Positions 25,625 to 34,716 of a stretch of 62,917 bases of DNA are shown one piece after another. The translations under genes and the position numbers were made by a program. Location of the stretch: positions 1-62,917 of the forward strand of contig JAAZMZ010000057.1 in the NCBI GenBank assembly GCA_012798535.1, given 5' to 3'. The notes under the pieces are model-generated. The model was not told the origin of the DNA and searched no databases. It saw only the letters and a list, made by a program, of their open reading frames with translations. This stretch comes from Leptolinea sp. (lineage in GTDB: Bacteria; Chloroflexota; Anaerolineae; Anaerolineales; Anaerolineaceae). Numbering within the stretch: position 1 is the first letter of the stretch; each line of letters opens with the position of its first letter.

Positions 25625-27364
25625 ATGATTAACCTGACCATAGATGGACAACCTGTGAGTGTTCCGGAAGGAACTACAATTTTGGATGCCGCGCGGAAAA
25701 TCAATCTGGACATTCCAACGCTGTGTTATTTGAACCTAGAAAAAATCCGTTTTGTTAACAAAGTCGCCTCCTGCCGTATCTGTGTGGTGGAAGTCGAAGG
25801 CAGGCGCAATCTGGCGCCCGCCTGTGCCACCCCCGTTTCCGAAGGTATGAAGGTGATCAGTAATTCCCGGCGGGTGCTCTCTTCACGGCGGAAAAACCTT
25901 GAATTGATCATCTCAAATCATCCGTTCGACTGCCTGGTATGCGCCAAATCTACCGATTGTGAACTACAGCAATTGGTCTGGGAGTTTGGTATAAATACAC
26001 AACGTTACTCAGGAGAGCGGTCTGAACATCCGATCGATAAATCCAGCAGCGCCCTGAAACGAGATCCCAATAAATGTATTATGTGCCGCCGTTGTGAAAC
26101 TATGTGCAACGAAGTACAAACGGTCGGTGCTCTTACGGCTTTCGGTCGCGGCTTCAATACCGTAGTGGCACCGGCAGAAATGAATCCGATCACCAGCTCT
26201 TCGTGTGTGTACTGTGGACAATGTGTGAGTGTGTGTCCCACCGGGGCACTCACCGGCATCGGCTATATTCATGAAGCCTGGTCGGCATTATTTAATCCAC
26301 AGAAGTATGTCATCGTTCAGGTGGCACCGGCAGTCCGCGTGGCCATTGGGGAGGAGTTTGGAATGCCGCCCGGTCAGCCTGTTACCGGAAAACTGGTAGC
26401 CGGCCTGCGTAAACTGGGATTCAAGGCAGTATTCGATACCAATTTCGGTGCCGATATGACCATCATCGAAGAGTCTAAAGAGATCATTGAACGACTCAAT
26501 AACAATCCAGACGGCTTGCCTATCCTGACTTCCTGCTGCCCCGGCTGGATTAATTTCCTCGATCACCAGTTTCCTGATTTGAAATATATCGCCTCCACCT
26601 GCAAGTCGCCCCAGCAGATGACGGGCGCGATTATCAAAACGTATTATGCACAAAAAATGGGCATTGATCCCAAGGACATCGTCACGGTTTCCATCATGCC
26701 CTGTATTGCTAAAAAATATGAAGCCAGTCTGCCCTATGAGAAAACATACGATTTGAGGGACGTCGATATCGTTCTTACTACTCGTGAGATCGCTAAAATG
26801 TTGAAAGAAGGATCGATTAATCTGAACCACATCGGGGAAGAAGAATTCGATTCGCCTTTGGGAAATTCATCTGGTGCCGCTGCAATTTTTGGCGGCTCGG
26901 GAGGTGTTCTGGAAGCCGCACTGCGGACGGTATATGCAAAGATCACCGGGCACGAACTGGATGACGTCAACTTTACAGCGGTCCGCGGAATGACCGGGAT
27001 TAGAGAAGTTGAGATCATGGTCGGCGACAGGCAGGTTAGAGTCGCGGCGGTATCTGGGCTTGGCAATGCCCGAAAGATTCTGGAAAAGATCAGAAAAAAG
27101 GAAGAGCATTATGATGTGATCGAAATCATGGCCTGCCCGGGGGGTTGTGTTAATGGCGGAGGGCAACCCTATGCTCAGGAGCGGGAAGAGATCATCGAAA
27201 TGCGTCTTCACGGTTTGTATGCGATTGATCGAAATTCCAGAGTCCGTCAGTCTCACTTAAATCCATCCATACAATCGATATACGATGAATTTTTCGGAGA
27301 AGCCGGCAGCCGGAAGGCACACGAAATTCTGCATGTTAACAATCAGATCGAAAGTGCCGGCTAA
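25625..27364 (+). CDS. hndD: [FeFe] hydrogenase catalytic subunit, HydA/HndD-like
   Basis: This 579-residue protein is a group-A [FeFe] hydrogenase. The N-terminus has a plant-type [2Fe-2S] domain (CRICVVEVEG), the His-Cys3 4Fe-4S motif HPFDCLVCAKSTDC, and two 4Fe-4S ferredoxin clusters (CIMCRRCETMC and CVYCGQCVSVC). The H-cluster motifs L1 TSCCPGW, L2 MPCIAKKYE and L3 MACPGGCVNGGGQP are intact, and a short C-terminal Fe-hyd SSU-like tail ends the protein. I chose ATG 25625, seven bases after GAGGAG; a TTG at 25610 is less likely. A strong terminator follows. The maturases HydEFG are not in this window, so they must be elsewhere. Confidence 0.95.
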   Translation: MINLTIDGQPVSVPEGTTILDAARKINLDIPTLCYLNLEKIRFVNKVASCRICVVEVEGRRNLAPACATPVSEGMKVISNSRRVLSSRRKNLELIISNHPFDCLVCAKSTDCELQQLVWEFGINTQRYSGERSEHPIDKSSSALKRDPNKCIMCRRCETMCNEVQTVGALTAFGRGFNTVVAPAEMNPITSSSCVYCGQCVSVCPTGALTGIGYIHEAWSALFNPQKYVIVQVAPAVRVAIGEEFGMPPGQPVTGKLVAGLRKLGFKAVFDTNFGADMTIIEESKEIIERLNNNPDGLPILTSCCPGWINFLDHQFPDLKYIASTCKSPQQMTGAIIKTYYAQKMGIDPKDIVTVSIMPCIAKKYEASLPYEKTYDLRDVDIVLTTREIAKMLKEGSINLNHIGEEEFDSPLGNSSGAAAIFGGSGGVLEAALRTVYAKITGHELDDVNFTAVRGMTGIREVEIMVGDRQVRVAAVSGLGNARKILEKIRKKEEHYDVIEIMACPGGCVNGGGQPYAQEREEIIEMRLHGLYAIDRNSRVRQSHLNPSIQSIYDEFFGEAGSRKAHEILHVNNQIESAG

Positions 27365-27398
27365 ATAAGAAACTCCATCTGGAGCAATATTTGCATAG

Positions 27399-27443
27399 TC
27401 TACGTCCCCGATAATGGTGTCTTTGGGGACGTAGATTTCTTTT
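27399..27443 (+). terminator. Rho-independent terminator after the hydrogenase operon
   Basis: An 11-bp perfect stem, TCTACGTCCCC (27399-27409) and GGGGACGTAGA (27425-27435), with a 15-base loop is followed by TTTCTTTT. It ends the transporter-hydrogenase transcript and is the strongest terminator in the window. Confidence 0.88.
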
Positions 27444-27578
27444 CCTGGCATTCGAGAAGGCTATTTATCATTCGAGCCCAAAAGAGAGTGTCATCTGAAA
27501 ATTGAGCGACAAACACTGTTTGATGGTTGATGGAACCGGAAAACAGGAGATTTGTCGACTCGCATAGAAAAGCGGGTA

Positions 27579-27873
27579 TTACTTCCGAAACCAGGTTTCT
27601 CCCCCATTATCCGAAGGCAAGCGGATCTTTGGACTGACCGTCAGAGATGGTGAGTCTGCTTCCCAATACTTGCGGAAATGCTGAGAGGCAGCATCCAACC
27701 ATTTTGTTAACATCATTTCTTTCAGTGAACAGGTGACATCAGTCGTGATCGATAGTATACATGCTGCCGTCCTTAAAAATCAATGGCAAGGTTTGTACTT
27801 CATCGCCATCGTCGGCTATACTGATAGGATAACAACGCCGAAAGAGAAAGGGTAAAGGCCGAATCAGGTTCAT
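27579..27873 (-). pseudogene. Small gene broken by one frameshift (unknown family)
   Basis: The otherwise gene-free stretch 27444-27964 holds, on the minus strand, two adjoining protein-like frames. From ATG 27873 a frame reads MNLIRPLPFLF and on to DEVQTLPLIFKDGSMYTID, then stops. A +1 shift continues immediately as TTDVTCSLKEMM, later LDAASQHFRKYWEA and ends with NGGETWFRK and TAA at 27579. The total of 295 bases equals 98 codons plus one base, as expected from a single one-base insertion. I do not recognise the family. It is either a recently broken gene or a sequencing error. Confidence 0.42.
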
Positions 27874-27964
27874 TTGAGCCTGTGCTATGCATTATCATAT
27901 ACCCGTTTGAAAATATTTAAGAAAGATGCGAATCACACTGTTACCGCAGTACTGTATGTGAACG

Positions 27965-28906
27965 ATGGAGAGAGTAAAACGGACCCCGTCAACTAAATCG
28001 ACGAAGAAGAAACAGAGCAGCCTGCGCGCCTATATCTCGGGTAAGCTGGATATTCCGAGAAATACGATAGCTTCCTTCACAAAAGCGCGCGCGCCGCAGG
28101 CAGCCGCTGCTCTGGCGTATTACGCCATCCTCTCTCTGTTTCCCCTGCTGCTCATTCTTATCGTCGGCGGCAGCTATTTCCTGGACAGCCAGCAGGTATA
28201 CCAGAATGTCACCCATTTCTTTCGAGAAGCCATTCCCGTTTCACAGGATTGGATCGATGATATCCTTCATCAGGTTCTGGCCAGGCGGGGTGGTGTGGGA
28301 ATTGTCAGTTTGCTGACCCTTTTATGGTCCGCCTCCGGCTTTTTTACGAACATGGTATACAACATTGAGCTGGCCTGGCCGGACGTACGGCAGCGAAATT
28401 ATTTCCAGAAGCGCCTTATCGGTGTGGCGATGATCGTGGCATTGACGGGTCTGCTCCTGTTCTCGATGTTCTTTGACTGGATCGCAAATCTTATCCCGCT
28501 TGTGGATGTCTATCAGACCACTTTCGGCGATTTTGATCTGCTGCCGATGTTTTCCAGCCTGATCTCTTTTCTGACGAGTTTTTTGCTCTTAGTGGCGCTT
28601 TACCGCTGGATCCCGAACACCAACCTGCCGTTCAGTGCACCTTTCTGGGGAGCTTTGATCTCTTCTATATTATGGAAGGTAGTCGCGGAGACTTTTAAAT
28701 GGTACCTGCGCAGTGGACTGGCCGATTACCAGTTGATCTACGGATCGCTTGGTGCCATCATCACATTTCTTTTGATGATCTACCTGCTTTCCCTGATCAT
28801 TCTGTTCGGCGCCCATCTGTGCGCGGCTATTGACCTGTGGGAAGAGATCCGCATGCGAAAACACAGCAAGCGGCGTCCTGTGCTTCCCGGTTTTATTGAA
28901 GACTGA
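27965..28906 (+). CDS. YihY/virulence factor BrkB family membrane protein
   Basis: This 313-residue protein has a short basic N-terminus, the family-typical opening segment RAPQAAAALAYYAILSLFPLLL, and about six membrane helices ending in LMIYLLSLIILFGAHLCAAID. YihY/BrkB proteins are inner-membrane proteins of unsettled function, once called RNase BN. The C-terminus is basic (KHSKRRP). No obvious ribosome site precedes ATG 27965. It is convergent with the lipoprotein gene at 28971. Confidence 0.9.
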   Translation: MERVKRTPSTKSTKKKQSSLRAYISGKLDIPRNTIASFTKARAPQAAAALAYYAILSLFPLLLILIVGGSYFLDSQQVYQNVTHFFREAIPVSQDWIDDILHQVLARRGGVGIVSLLTLLWSASGFFTNMVYNIELAWPDVRQRNYFQKRLIGVAMIVALTGLLLFSMFFDWIANLIPLVDVYQTTFGDFDLLPMFSSLISFLTSFLLLVALYRWIPNTNLPFSAPFWGALISSILWKVVAETFKWYLRSGLADYQLIYGSLGAIITFLLMIYLLSLIILFGAHLCAAIDLWEEIRMRKHSKRRPVLPGFIED

Positions 28907-28925
28907 TTAACTCGTAGGGCTCAAC

Positions 28926-28967
28926 CTGTTCCACAAGGCCGGTTAATACCACCATGGGCTGGAACAG
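28926..28967. other. Inverted repeat between convergent genes
   Basis: CTGTTCCA (28926-28933) and TGGAACAG (28960-28967) form an 8-bp stem around a 26-base loop between the convergent BrkB and lipoprotein genes. No T-run follows on either side, so its use as a two-way terminator is only a possibility. Confidence 0.3.
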
Positions 28968-28970
28968 AGA

Positions 28971-30347
28971 TTAGTATTCCGGGCATTTGTCTCCGTAATA
29001 GGCGTCTTTAATGGTGGACCACAACAAACCGGTGTCCACTTTTCCGTTGTCATTCCACAGACGGCCGTATTGTGCATTGAAATAATCGGTATGACCGCTG
29101 TAGTATATGTAATCCAGTTCGGCGGCTACGGCGTAAAACTCCTTTTGAACAGTGCAACCGCATTTCATCCCGTCATACGATTGCATGCCATGGGTTAACT
29201 CATGTACCAGAGTGGCCGTGATTTCAACATCGGGTGCGTTCTGGATTTTTTCCCTGGGAAGATAGACCGTGCCACCCCAACGCTTATCACAGGTTTCTCG
29301 GAAACAGCCCATGGCGTTCGCCCCGCAGGGATTGTCATTCACGATCTTGATTTTTGTCCAGCCGTTCAGATTGTCCTGGATTATCTGATTCAAGATCGGC
29401 AGGTTGGCCGTATAGATGCTGTTGAAGTATTTCATCGCTCCGGCATCCACCACTTCTTGCGGAGTAGCCGGCCGATTAGGTTTCTGTTCAGCCGGGGCTG
29501 CCGGGTTATTATTCGCGGCAGGCTTGGCCGGTTCAGCTTGAGGCCCACCGGTGATGGTGAATCTGGCTGTCCGCACAAGCTCATCCTGCAAATATAAGTT
29601 CAATGTGTATACACCGGCTGACAGGGGTTTATCATCCGTAAGACTTGTGTAGTGCATACCATCCCTGGTGTCCTCCCAGGGATATTCTTTGCGCACCAGT
29701 TCCTGTCCATTCAATAACCATTCGGCGATATAGCTCATATCAGACGACATGTTCGTGTAGGGGAAAACAGCCACCACTTCTTTGATGCCGTAAGCAAATT
29801 CCTTCGCGGCGCCAATCGGGAAGGCATTGTCTGATGCCGATTCGGCTGTTGTGATTGGGCCGAAAGCGGGAAAACCGTCTGTGTTTTCTTTACCGGCGGA
29901 TGCCTTTCCAGCGGCAGCAGGTTCAACCGAAAACGAGGCCTCCTGGACTTTTTGTTTGCCAATCGACAGGGTGAGGGAATATTGACCGCTCAGTCCGTTG
30001 TTATCTTCAATGGAATATGCCAGCCATCCCTGCTCGCCATCTTCCCAGGCTTCATCGATGTGCTCATCGTACAGGTCCCCATTCTGTGTCCAACGGCGGC
30101 TCCATTTCTGTCCATCTTTCATATTCTCGTAGGTGAAGAAAGCATAAACAGATTGCGTGCCAGCCGGGAATTTTTCACCCGCATCGATACAATCGCCTTC
30201 GTCCGTGACATCGGCGCAAAACATAATGCGGCTGATTTTGCCGCTGTTGTTCCCTGCCAGGTTGATCAGGTTACCCGGAAAGGAACAGGAAAAACCAATC
30301 AGGACCATAAGACAGATCAGGAGCAGCTTGATGTGGATCCCCTTCAT
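28971..30347 (-). CDS. Lipoprotein with two beta-type repeats and an HELTH metalloprotease-like domain
   Basis: This 458-residue protein starts with a lipoprotein signal (LLLICLMVLIGFSC). Two related segments follow, at about residues 45-145 and 175-270, each with a pattern like VYAFFTYENM or VVAVFPYTNM, then a W-rich strand and a YSLTLS/YTLNLYL strand. A Pro/Ala-rich linker (PAKPAANNNPAAPAEQKP) leads to a C-terminal domain with HELTHGMQSYDG, a gluzincin-type zinc motif, followed by EFYAVAAELDY, which supplies a downstream Glu. It is probably an exported, membrane-anchored zinc peptidase. Two Cys-rich stretches (CGANAMGC, CGC) may form disulfides. The substrate is unknown. Confidence 0.82.
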   Translation of the reverse strand: MKGIHIKLLLICLMVLIGFSCSFPGNLINLAGNNSGKISRIMFCADVTDEGDCIDAGEKFPAGTQSVYAFFTYENMKDGQKWSRRWTQNGDLYDEHIDEAWEDGEQGWLAYSIEDNNGLSGQYSLTLSIGKQKVQEASFSVEPAAAGKASAGKENTDGFPAFGPITTAESASDNAFPIGAAKEFAYGIKEVVAVFPYTNMSSDMSYIAEWLLNGQELVRKEYPWEDTRDGMHYTSLTDDKPLSAGVYTLNLYLQDELVRTARFTITGGPQAEPAKPAANNNPAAPAEQKPNRPATPQEVVDAGAMKYFNSIYTANLPILNQIIQDNLNGWTKIKIVNDNPCGANAMGCFRETCDKRWGGTVYLPREKIQNAPDVEITATLVHELTHGMQSYDGMKCGCTVQKEFYAVAAELDYIYYSGHTDYFNAQYGRLWNDNGKVDTGLLWSTIKDAYYGDKCPEY

Positions 30348-30542
30348 GCCATTTTTCTCCTCATAATGACAGGATATTGAACCGTTCCTATAATTTTACA
30401 TGAGAATGGATAATTCGTTTCCACCCGGTAGCCTGAAAATATTCCTACTGTGATTCTCTTTTTTCGAGATATTTTGCATTTTTTCCTACTATAATCAAGC
30501 CAACTATTTTTTGAATAAACCAGGTTTCACAGAGAATCGGGC

Positions 30543-31346
30543 ATGACGGGGAAGCAAAATAATAAAAGGATTGGCCTGGCGTTAGGCGGGGGAGTGGTGC
30601 TGGGCGCGGCGCATATCGGGGTGTTAAGGGCGCTGGAAGAGATGGATATTCACATCGATTACATCACCGGTACGAGCATTGGAGCGTTTGTAGCGGCATT
30701 GTATGCTTTTGGCAAGTCTTGCGACGAGATAGAAACCATTGCCGGAGAATTAGAATGGATCGATACCGCTGGTCTGGCGCTTTCTCAATATGGACTGCTC
30801 TCGAACCAGAAACTGGGCGAGATCATGCGCCGGTTGATCGGAGACGTGAAATTTCGTGACGCACGCATCCCGCTGGGCATGGTTGCGTCGGATGTGGTGA
30901 GTGGTGAAAGAGTCCCGCTGACCACCGGCCGCGTGGCTGACGCCGTAATGGCGAGCTGCTGCATTCCCGGAATCTTCACACCGGTCACCATTCGCCGGAA
31001 AATGCTGATCGATGGTGGGCTGCTGGAAAATGTGCCCATCATGATGGTCAGAGAGATGGGCGCCGGGACGATCATCGCCGTGGATCTGTTCACCGCCAGC
31101 CACTCACATCGGGCGCCGGATAATCTGGTGGATCTGCTGCTTAATACTTATTACGCGGCCATGCGGAATGCCGCCCGGCCGTACAATGAATTTGCCGACG
31201 TGCTGATCACGCCGGACCTCTCGGAGTTCAACCTGCTGGGAACCGACCAGATACCCGCCATCATACGAACCGGATACCAGTCCGCGCGGGAGACGTTGAC
31301 CGAATTTGCCGCAGTGACTTTCCGGCAGACCGGAAATGAAAATTGA
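30543..31346 (+). CDS. Patatin-like phospholipase
   Basis: This 267-residue protein is a bacterial patatin-like lipid acyl hydrolase. The oxyanion-hole glycine motif is LALGGGVVLGAAH, the nucleophile elbow is GTSIGA (Ser near residue 45), and the catalytic Asp is in LIDGGLLENVP. It has no signal peptide, so it probably acts on the inner face of the membrane or on cytosolic lipids. It is divergent from the lipoprotein gene and convergent with the methyltransferase gene at 31393. Confidence 0.92.
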   Translation: MTGKQNNKRIGLALGGGVVLGAAHIGVLRALEEMDIHIDYITGTSIGAFVAALYAFGKSCDEIETIAGELEWIDTAGLALSQYGLLSNQKLGEIMRRLIGDVKFRDARIPLGMVASDVVSGERVPLTTGRVADAVMASCCIPGIFTPVTIRRKMLIDGGLLENVPIMMVREMGAGTIIAVDLFTASHSHRAPDNLVDLLLNTYYAAMRNAARPYNEFADVLITPDLSEFNLLGTDQIPAIIRTGYQSARETLTEFAAVTFRQTGNEN

Positions 31347-31392
31347 CCAGCCTGGATAGCGGAAGGTGACTTTCTCAGCCACTCGTTTTGGA

Positions 31393-31986
31393 CTAGTCTG
31401 CCTCCGGTATGTCCCGTGCAAGGTAAGAAGCCAGACTGCCGGGAGTGGGAGGCATGCGGTATAAAAAAATCAATTCCTGACGGTCGATCTGCTCCGGCTG
31501 CCATCCATCGATCTCGGCGGATATGGTCACGACACGCGCGCCCGGTCTTAATTGGGATTCCAGGAAGGGACGCAGACGTTCTGCCTGCCGGGAGGTCAGA
31601 TAGGCGTAGATAACGTCCGCGCCGGAAAGATCCGCGTGAAAGAAGCTGCCCGGGCGGACGCTGACCTGCCGGCCGACGCCTGCCAGATGGGCTCGCAGGA
31701 TGGCGGTCAGGCAGTGAATCGGGCTGATCTCAATTCCCACGGCGCGGGCGCCGAACTCACGGGCGGCTGCCACCAGCACTCGCCCGTCACCGGCGCCCAG
31801 GTCATAGAGCGTCTCCCCGGGACGAAGCTCCGCCAGCTGCAGCGCCCGCCGGATGCGTTTTGCCCGGGCCGGCACCCAGGGCAGCCCGCTGGTCAGCGGG
31901 ACGATGAACCAGAGCGCGGCGGATAGAATTACGAAGATCGCCGCCGCGGTCAGGATGGTATTTTGAAAGTCGGCCAGTGTGTTCAT
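31393..31986 (-). CDS. Membrane-anchored class I SAM-dependent methyltransferase
   Basis: This 197-residue protein has an N-terminal membrane helix (ILTAAAIFVILSAALWF), then a Rossmann methyltransferase core with motif I LYDLGAGDGRVLVAAA and the acidic residue in AVGIEIS. The remaining core is short, so this is a small methyltransferase of the type often found near surface-lipid genes. It overlaps the upstream SGNH-like gene by four bases, so the two are co-translated. The target is not known. Confidence 0.82.
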   Translation of the reverse strand: MNTLADFQNTILTAAAIFVILSAALWFIVPLTSGLPWVPARAKRIRRALQLAELRPGETLYDLGAGDGRVLVAAAREFGARAVGIEISPIHCLTAILRAHLAGVGRQVSVRPGSFFHADLSGADVIYAYLTSRQAERLRPFLESQLRPGARVVTISAEIDGWQPEQIDRQELIFLYRMPPTPGSLASYLARDIPEAD

Positions 31987-33017
31987 TTATCTCTTCCCAA
32001 CTCTTCAGCCAGCCAGCGGCTGAACTGCTGCGCCCCGCTTCTGTTCAGGTGCAGATAATCCTTCCACCCATCCGCCGTGACAATCCCGCTGATCTTCTCC
32101 TGGGTGCGAATGATGGGTATGTTTTTCTCTTCTAGCAGTTCTGAAATGGGCTGGATGAACTTTTCCTCATACCCGGTTGCTCCGCCGGGAATGTAATAGG
32201 GAAGAAAATCAGGGTGCACCGGCATTTCGACGACGATCACCCGCAGCGAAGGGGACCGGTTGTTCAAAATGTGCGTGAAACCGTCTACATCCACAGACGA
32301 GAATTGAAAATCGGGTATGGCCAGTTCAGTTTTCAGCTGATACGGTCTGGTGCCTTTTTCTTCTTCCTGCATGCCGTAGGAATTGATCATGGCCAACTGG
32401 TTTTTCAGATCGCTGCGATAAAGCGGATCCCGGTATTTCAGGAACGACAACCAGTACCGGTATGTGAAGGAATTCTCGATCCACCAACCTTCCGTGGAAT
32501 ATCGGCCTTCCTGATATTCCACCCAGGGAGCGTGAACAAACTGGCGGATGACGCTCTCACCGCCGGTGAAATCGACGGGACTGATGCCCATGATGATCAG
32601 AGCCGGATGGGATCGTTTGATGAGAATATCTGCGATCTTCGCCATCACCTCAGGTTTCATGGCTTTCAGCGCCATGTTGAAGCACACGGGTTCTTCGATC
32701 TCCAACAGGTGCGGTTGAAGGTTGAGTTCAGTTGGATCCACCCCGAAATCGATCATGGAACTGCCCAGCAGAAAGCAGTCGACAGGTTCGCGGCGTTCAA
32801 TCACCGACAGGCGAGATAACTTGATGTCGATTTCCGGATAGCTCAATTCCCGGTCGATCGACGGCACGAACAGGGAAGCCGGGATGGGAATGACCCTCAA
32901 CAGCCCCTCCATGATAATTAACAAGAATGGAAGGATCAATACAACGGCCAGGATGGTTTTACCGGCCGGCAGGGTAATCTTAAGGGTGTCAAAGGTGAAC
33001 AGGTTCTTGAGTTTCAT
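31983..33017 (-). CDS. Membrane-anchored SGNH-hydrolase-like protein (DltD/AlgX-like partner of MBOAT)
   Basis: This 344-residue protein has one N-terminal membrane helix (TILAVVLILPFLLIIMEG) and an extracytoplasmic SGNH-like domain. The block I nucleophile is in FLLGSSMIDFG and the C-terminal catalytic region is in DYLHLNRSGAQQFSRWL (Asp and His). It lies directly downstream of an MBOAT acyltransferase with an eight-base gap. This pair is the usual layout for O-acylation of cell-surface polymers, in which the MBOAT moves the acyl group across the membrane and the SGNH protein transfers it. The polymer is not known. Confidence 0.83.
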   Translation of the reverse strand: MKLKNLFTFDTLKITLPAGKTILAVVLILPFLLIIMEGLLRVIPIPASLFVPSIDRELSYPEIDIKLSRLSVIERREPVDCFLLGSSMIDFGVDPTELNLQPHLLEIEEPVCFNMALKAMKPEVMAKIADILIKRSHPALIIMGISPVDFTGGESVIRQFVHAPWVEYQEGRYSTEGWWIENSFTYRYWLSFLKYRDPLYRSDLKNQLAMINSYGMQEEEKGTRPYQLKTELAIPDFQFSSVDVDGFTHILNNRSPSLRVIVVEMPVHPDFLPYYIPGGATGYEEKFIQPISELLEEKNIPIIRTQEKISGIVTADGWKDYLHLNRSGAQQFSRWLAEELGRDK

Positions 33018-33025
33018 GGACAGTT

Positions 33026-34513
33026 TCAGAAGGACTGGTAAATGAACACATTAGAGGTGTACGGCGAGGTCCAGATGAAAGCCAGAAAGAGGATGAACAA
33101 AATCACCGCAAGCATTGAAGCCCGTGCGGGCAGCGGCCAGGAGAGCAGGAACAATTCATCCTTTTTCTGTGCCTGCAGGTAATCCAGCAGGAAGGAGATA
33201 CATACTAGCACTGGTATCCAGGGGCTGAAATCAAGCCGCAGGTTCCAGCCGTGACCGTAGAGCAGCGCCCGGCCGGAGGCCAGGATTTCAGCCCACGAAC
33301 CGGCAGTGAAAGGCACCCAGGCCAGGGTGACAACCGCGAAAGTCAGCAGACCGGTCAGCCACCGATAGAGGCGATTTCTTTGCGCCGGCCTGAGGGAAGG
33401 CCAGCGCTGGAAAACCCACAGCTCCAGGATCATGACGACAGCATAGCTCAATCCCCATACCAAAAAGGGAACGGTCAAACCATGCCAGATTCCAGCCGCC
33501 AGCATGGTGATCAACAAGGGAAGCACGATGGGTGCGGGTGAAAAGGTCTGGTTGAACCTCATTTTCAGGCAGCGTGTTAGCGGGAAGTAGAGGTAATCTC
33601 GCAGCCAGGAGGTCAGGCTGATATGCCAGCGGCTCCAGAAATCCGACAGGGAGGCCGAAAAGAATGGCTGCCGGAAATTGGGCGAGAGTTCGATACCCAT
33701 CAGCAGGCTGATGCCGCGCATAATCCCCGTGTACCCGGCGAAGTCGTTGTACAGGTAGATGCCGTAAGCGATCAGGCCGATGACGCGATCGCCGTACGAA
33801 ATGACTTCTGCGTATTGGAGGATGGATGCGGGCGGTAGCCCGGCTGCCAATGGAGCGGTCTCTGATGCCGCGTGCAGGATCCCTGCGGGGAGAATGGAAA
33901 GCAACACTTCGGCAAGGGCCACTTTACGGAACAGACCGAAGAGGATCAGGGTCAGTCCACGCGCGAACCGGTCGTTGTCGACCGTTCGGGCAGACTTCAA
34001 CTGCGGCAGGAAATTCCCGGCTCTCTCGATAGGACCGGCCAGGAATTTCGGGAAGAATGTCAGATAAAGGCAAAAATCGATGAAATCCCGCTCGGGTTCC
34101 AGTCTATTTCTGTACAAATCGATCAGGTAACCGGCAGCCTGCAAAATGTAGAACGAAAAACCCAGCGGAACTAGCCATTCTTCGGCGAAGAAGAGAGTTC
34201 CGGTTTGCGCAATTCGCGCCGGCAGGCCGAACATCGGGCTGTTCACGGCGTGGTAAAAAACAAAAGCGCTCACCTGGACGATCAATCCGGCCGCCAGCCA
34301 GTTGCGGCCTGCGGGTGATTTCAATTTTAATCCGCAATAATACGTCACGCCGGTGATGACGGCCAACGGAATCAGGTTGATCCAGGTGTGGAAACAGATG
34401 AAAGCCAGCGAGGTGCACAGCAGCAGTATGTTCTGGGCTCTGCGGTTCAAAAGGTAGTAGGCCAGCAGGACAGTGAGGGTGAAAAGGAGGAAATTCCAGG
34501 AAATGATCTCCAT
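33026..34513 (-). CDS. MBOAT family O-acyltransferase (AlgI/DltB-like)
   Basis: This protein of about 495 residues is a polytopic membrane-bound O-acyltransferase. The family signature is visible: SLSDFWSRWHISLTSWLRDYLYFPL, shortened here to FWSRWHISLT and DYLYFPL, and the catalytic His in AGIWHGLTVPFLVWG. It starts best at ATG 34513 (MEIISWNFLLF), which matches the family N-terminus; a TTG at 34582 preceded by AAGGTGA would add 23 polar residues. Its partner is the SGNH-like protein downstream. Together they probably acetylate a surface polysaccharide. Confidence 0.9.
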   Translation of the reverse strand: MEIISWNFLLFTLTVLLAYYLLNRRAQNILLLCTSLAFICFHTWINLIPLAVITGVTYYCGLKLKSPAGRNWLAAGLIVQVSAFVFYHAVNSPMFGLPARIAQTGTLFFAEEWLVPLGFSFYILQAAGYLIDLYRNRLEPERDFIDFCLYLTFFPKFLAGPIERAGNFLPQLKSARTVDNDRFARGLTLILFGLFRKVALAEVLLSILPAGILHAASETAPLAAGLPPASILQYAEVISYGDRVIGLIAYGIYLYNDFAGYTGIMRGISLLMGIELSPNFRQPFFSASLSDFWSRWHISLTSWLRDYLYFPLTRCLKMRFNQTFSPAPIVLPLLITMLAAGIWHGLTVPFLVWGLSYAVVMILELWVFQRWPSLRPAQRNRLYRWLTGLLTFAVVTLAWVPFTAGSWAEILASGRALLYGHGWNLRLDFSPWIPVLVCISFLLDYLQAQKKDELFLLSWPLPARASMLAVILFILFLAFIWTSPYTSNVFIYQSF

Positions 34514-34716
34514 GGCAGGTTGTGTCTTTACGCTTTGGTCTCCCCGTGGCACAGCCGGTGAAGTGCAGAAATGTATAAACAATTATCACCTTTTATAACA
34601 GGAATTTCAAATAAAGCCTGTTCTTCCCCTGTGTTTTATCTGCTGCACTATACTTAAGACACCTGACCGGTCAATCCGGTCAAATTTTACGTTTTCACGA
34701 TCTGGAAAAGGGCGCG

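Noticed and set aside
30490..30495. TATAAT as promoter of the patatin gene
   Set aside because: The hexamer is perfect but no acceptable -35 element lies at normal spacing, and the DNA is T-rich, so chance is likely.
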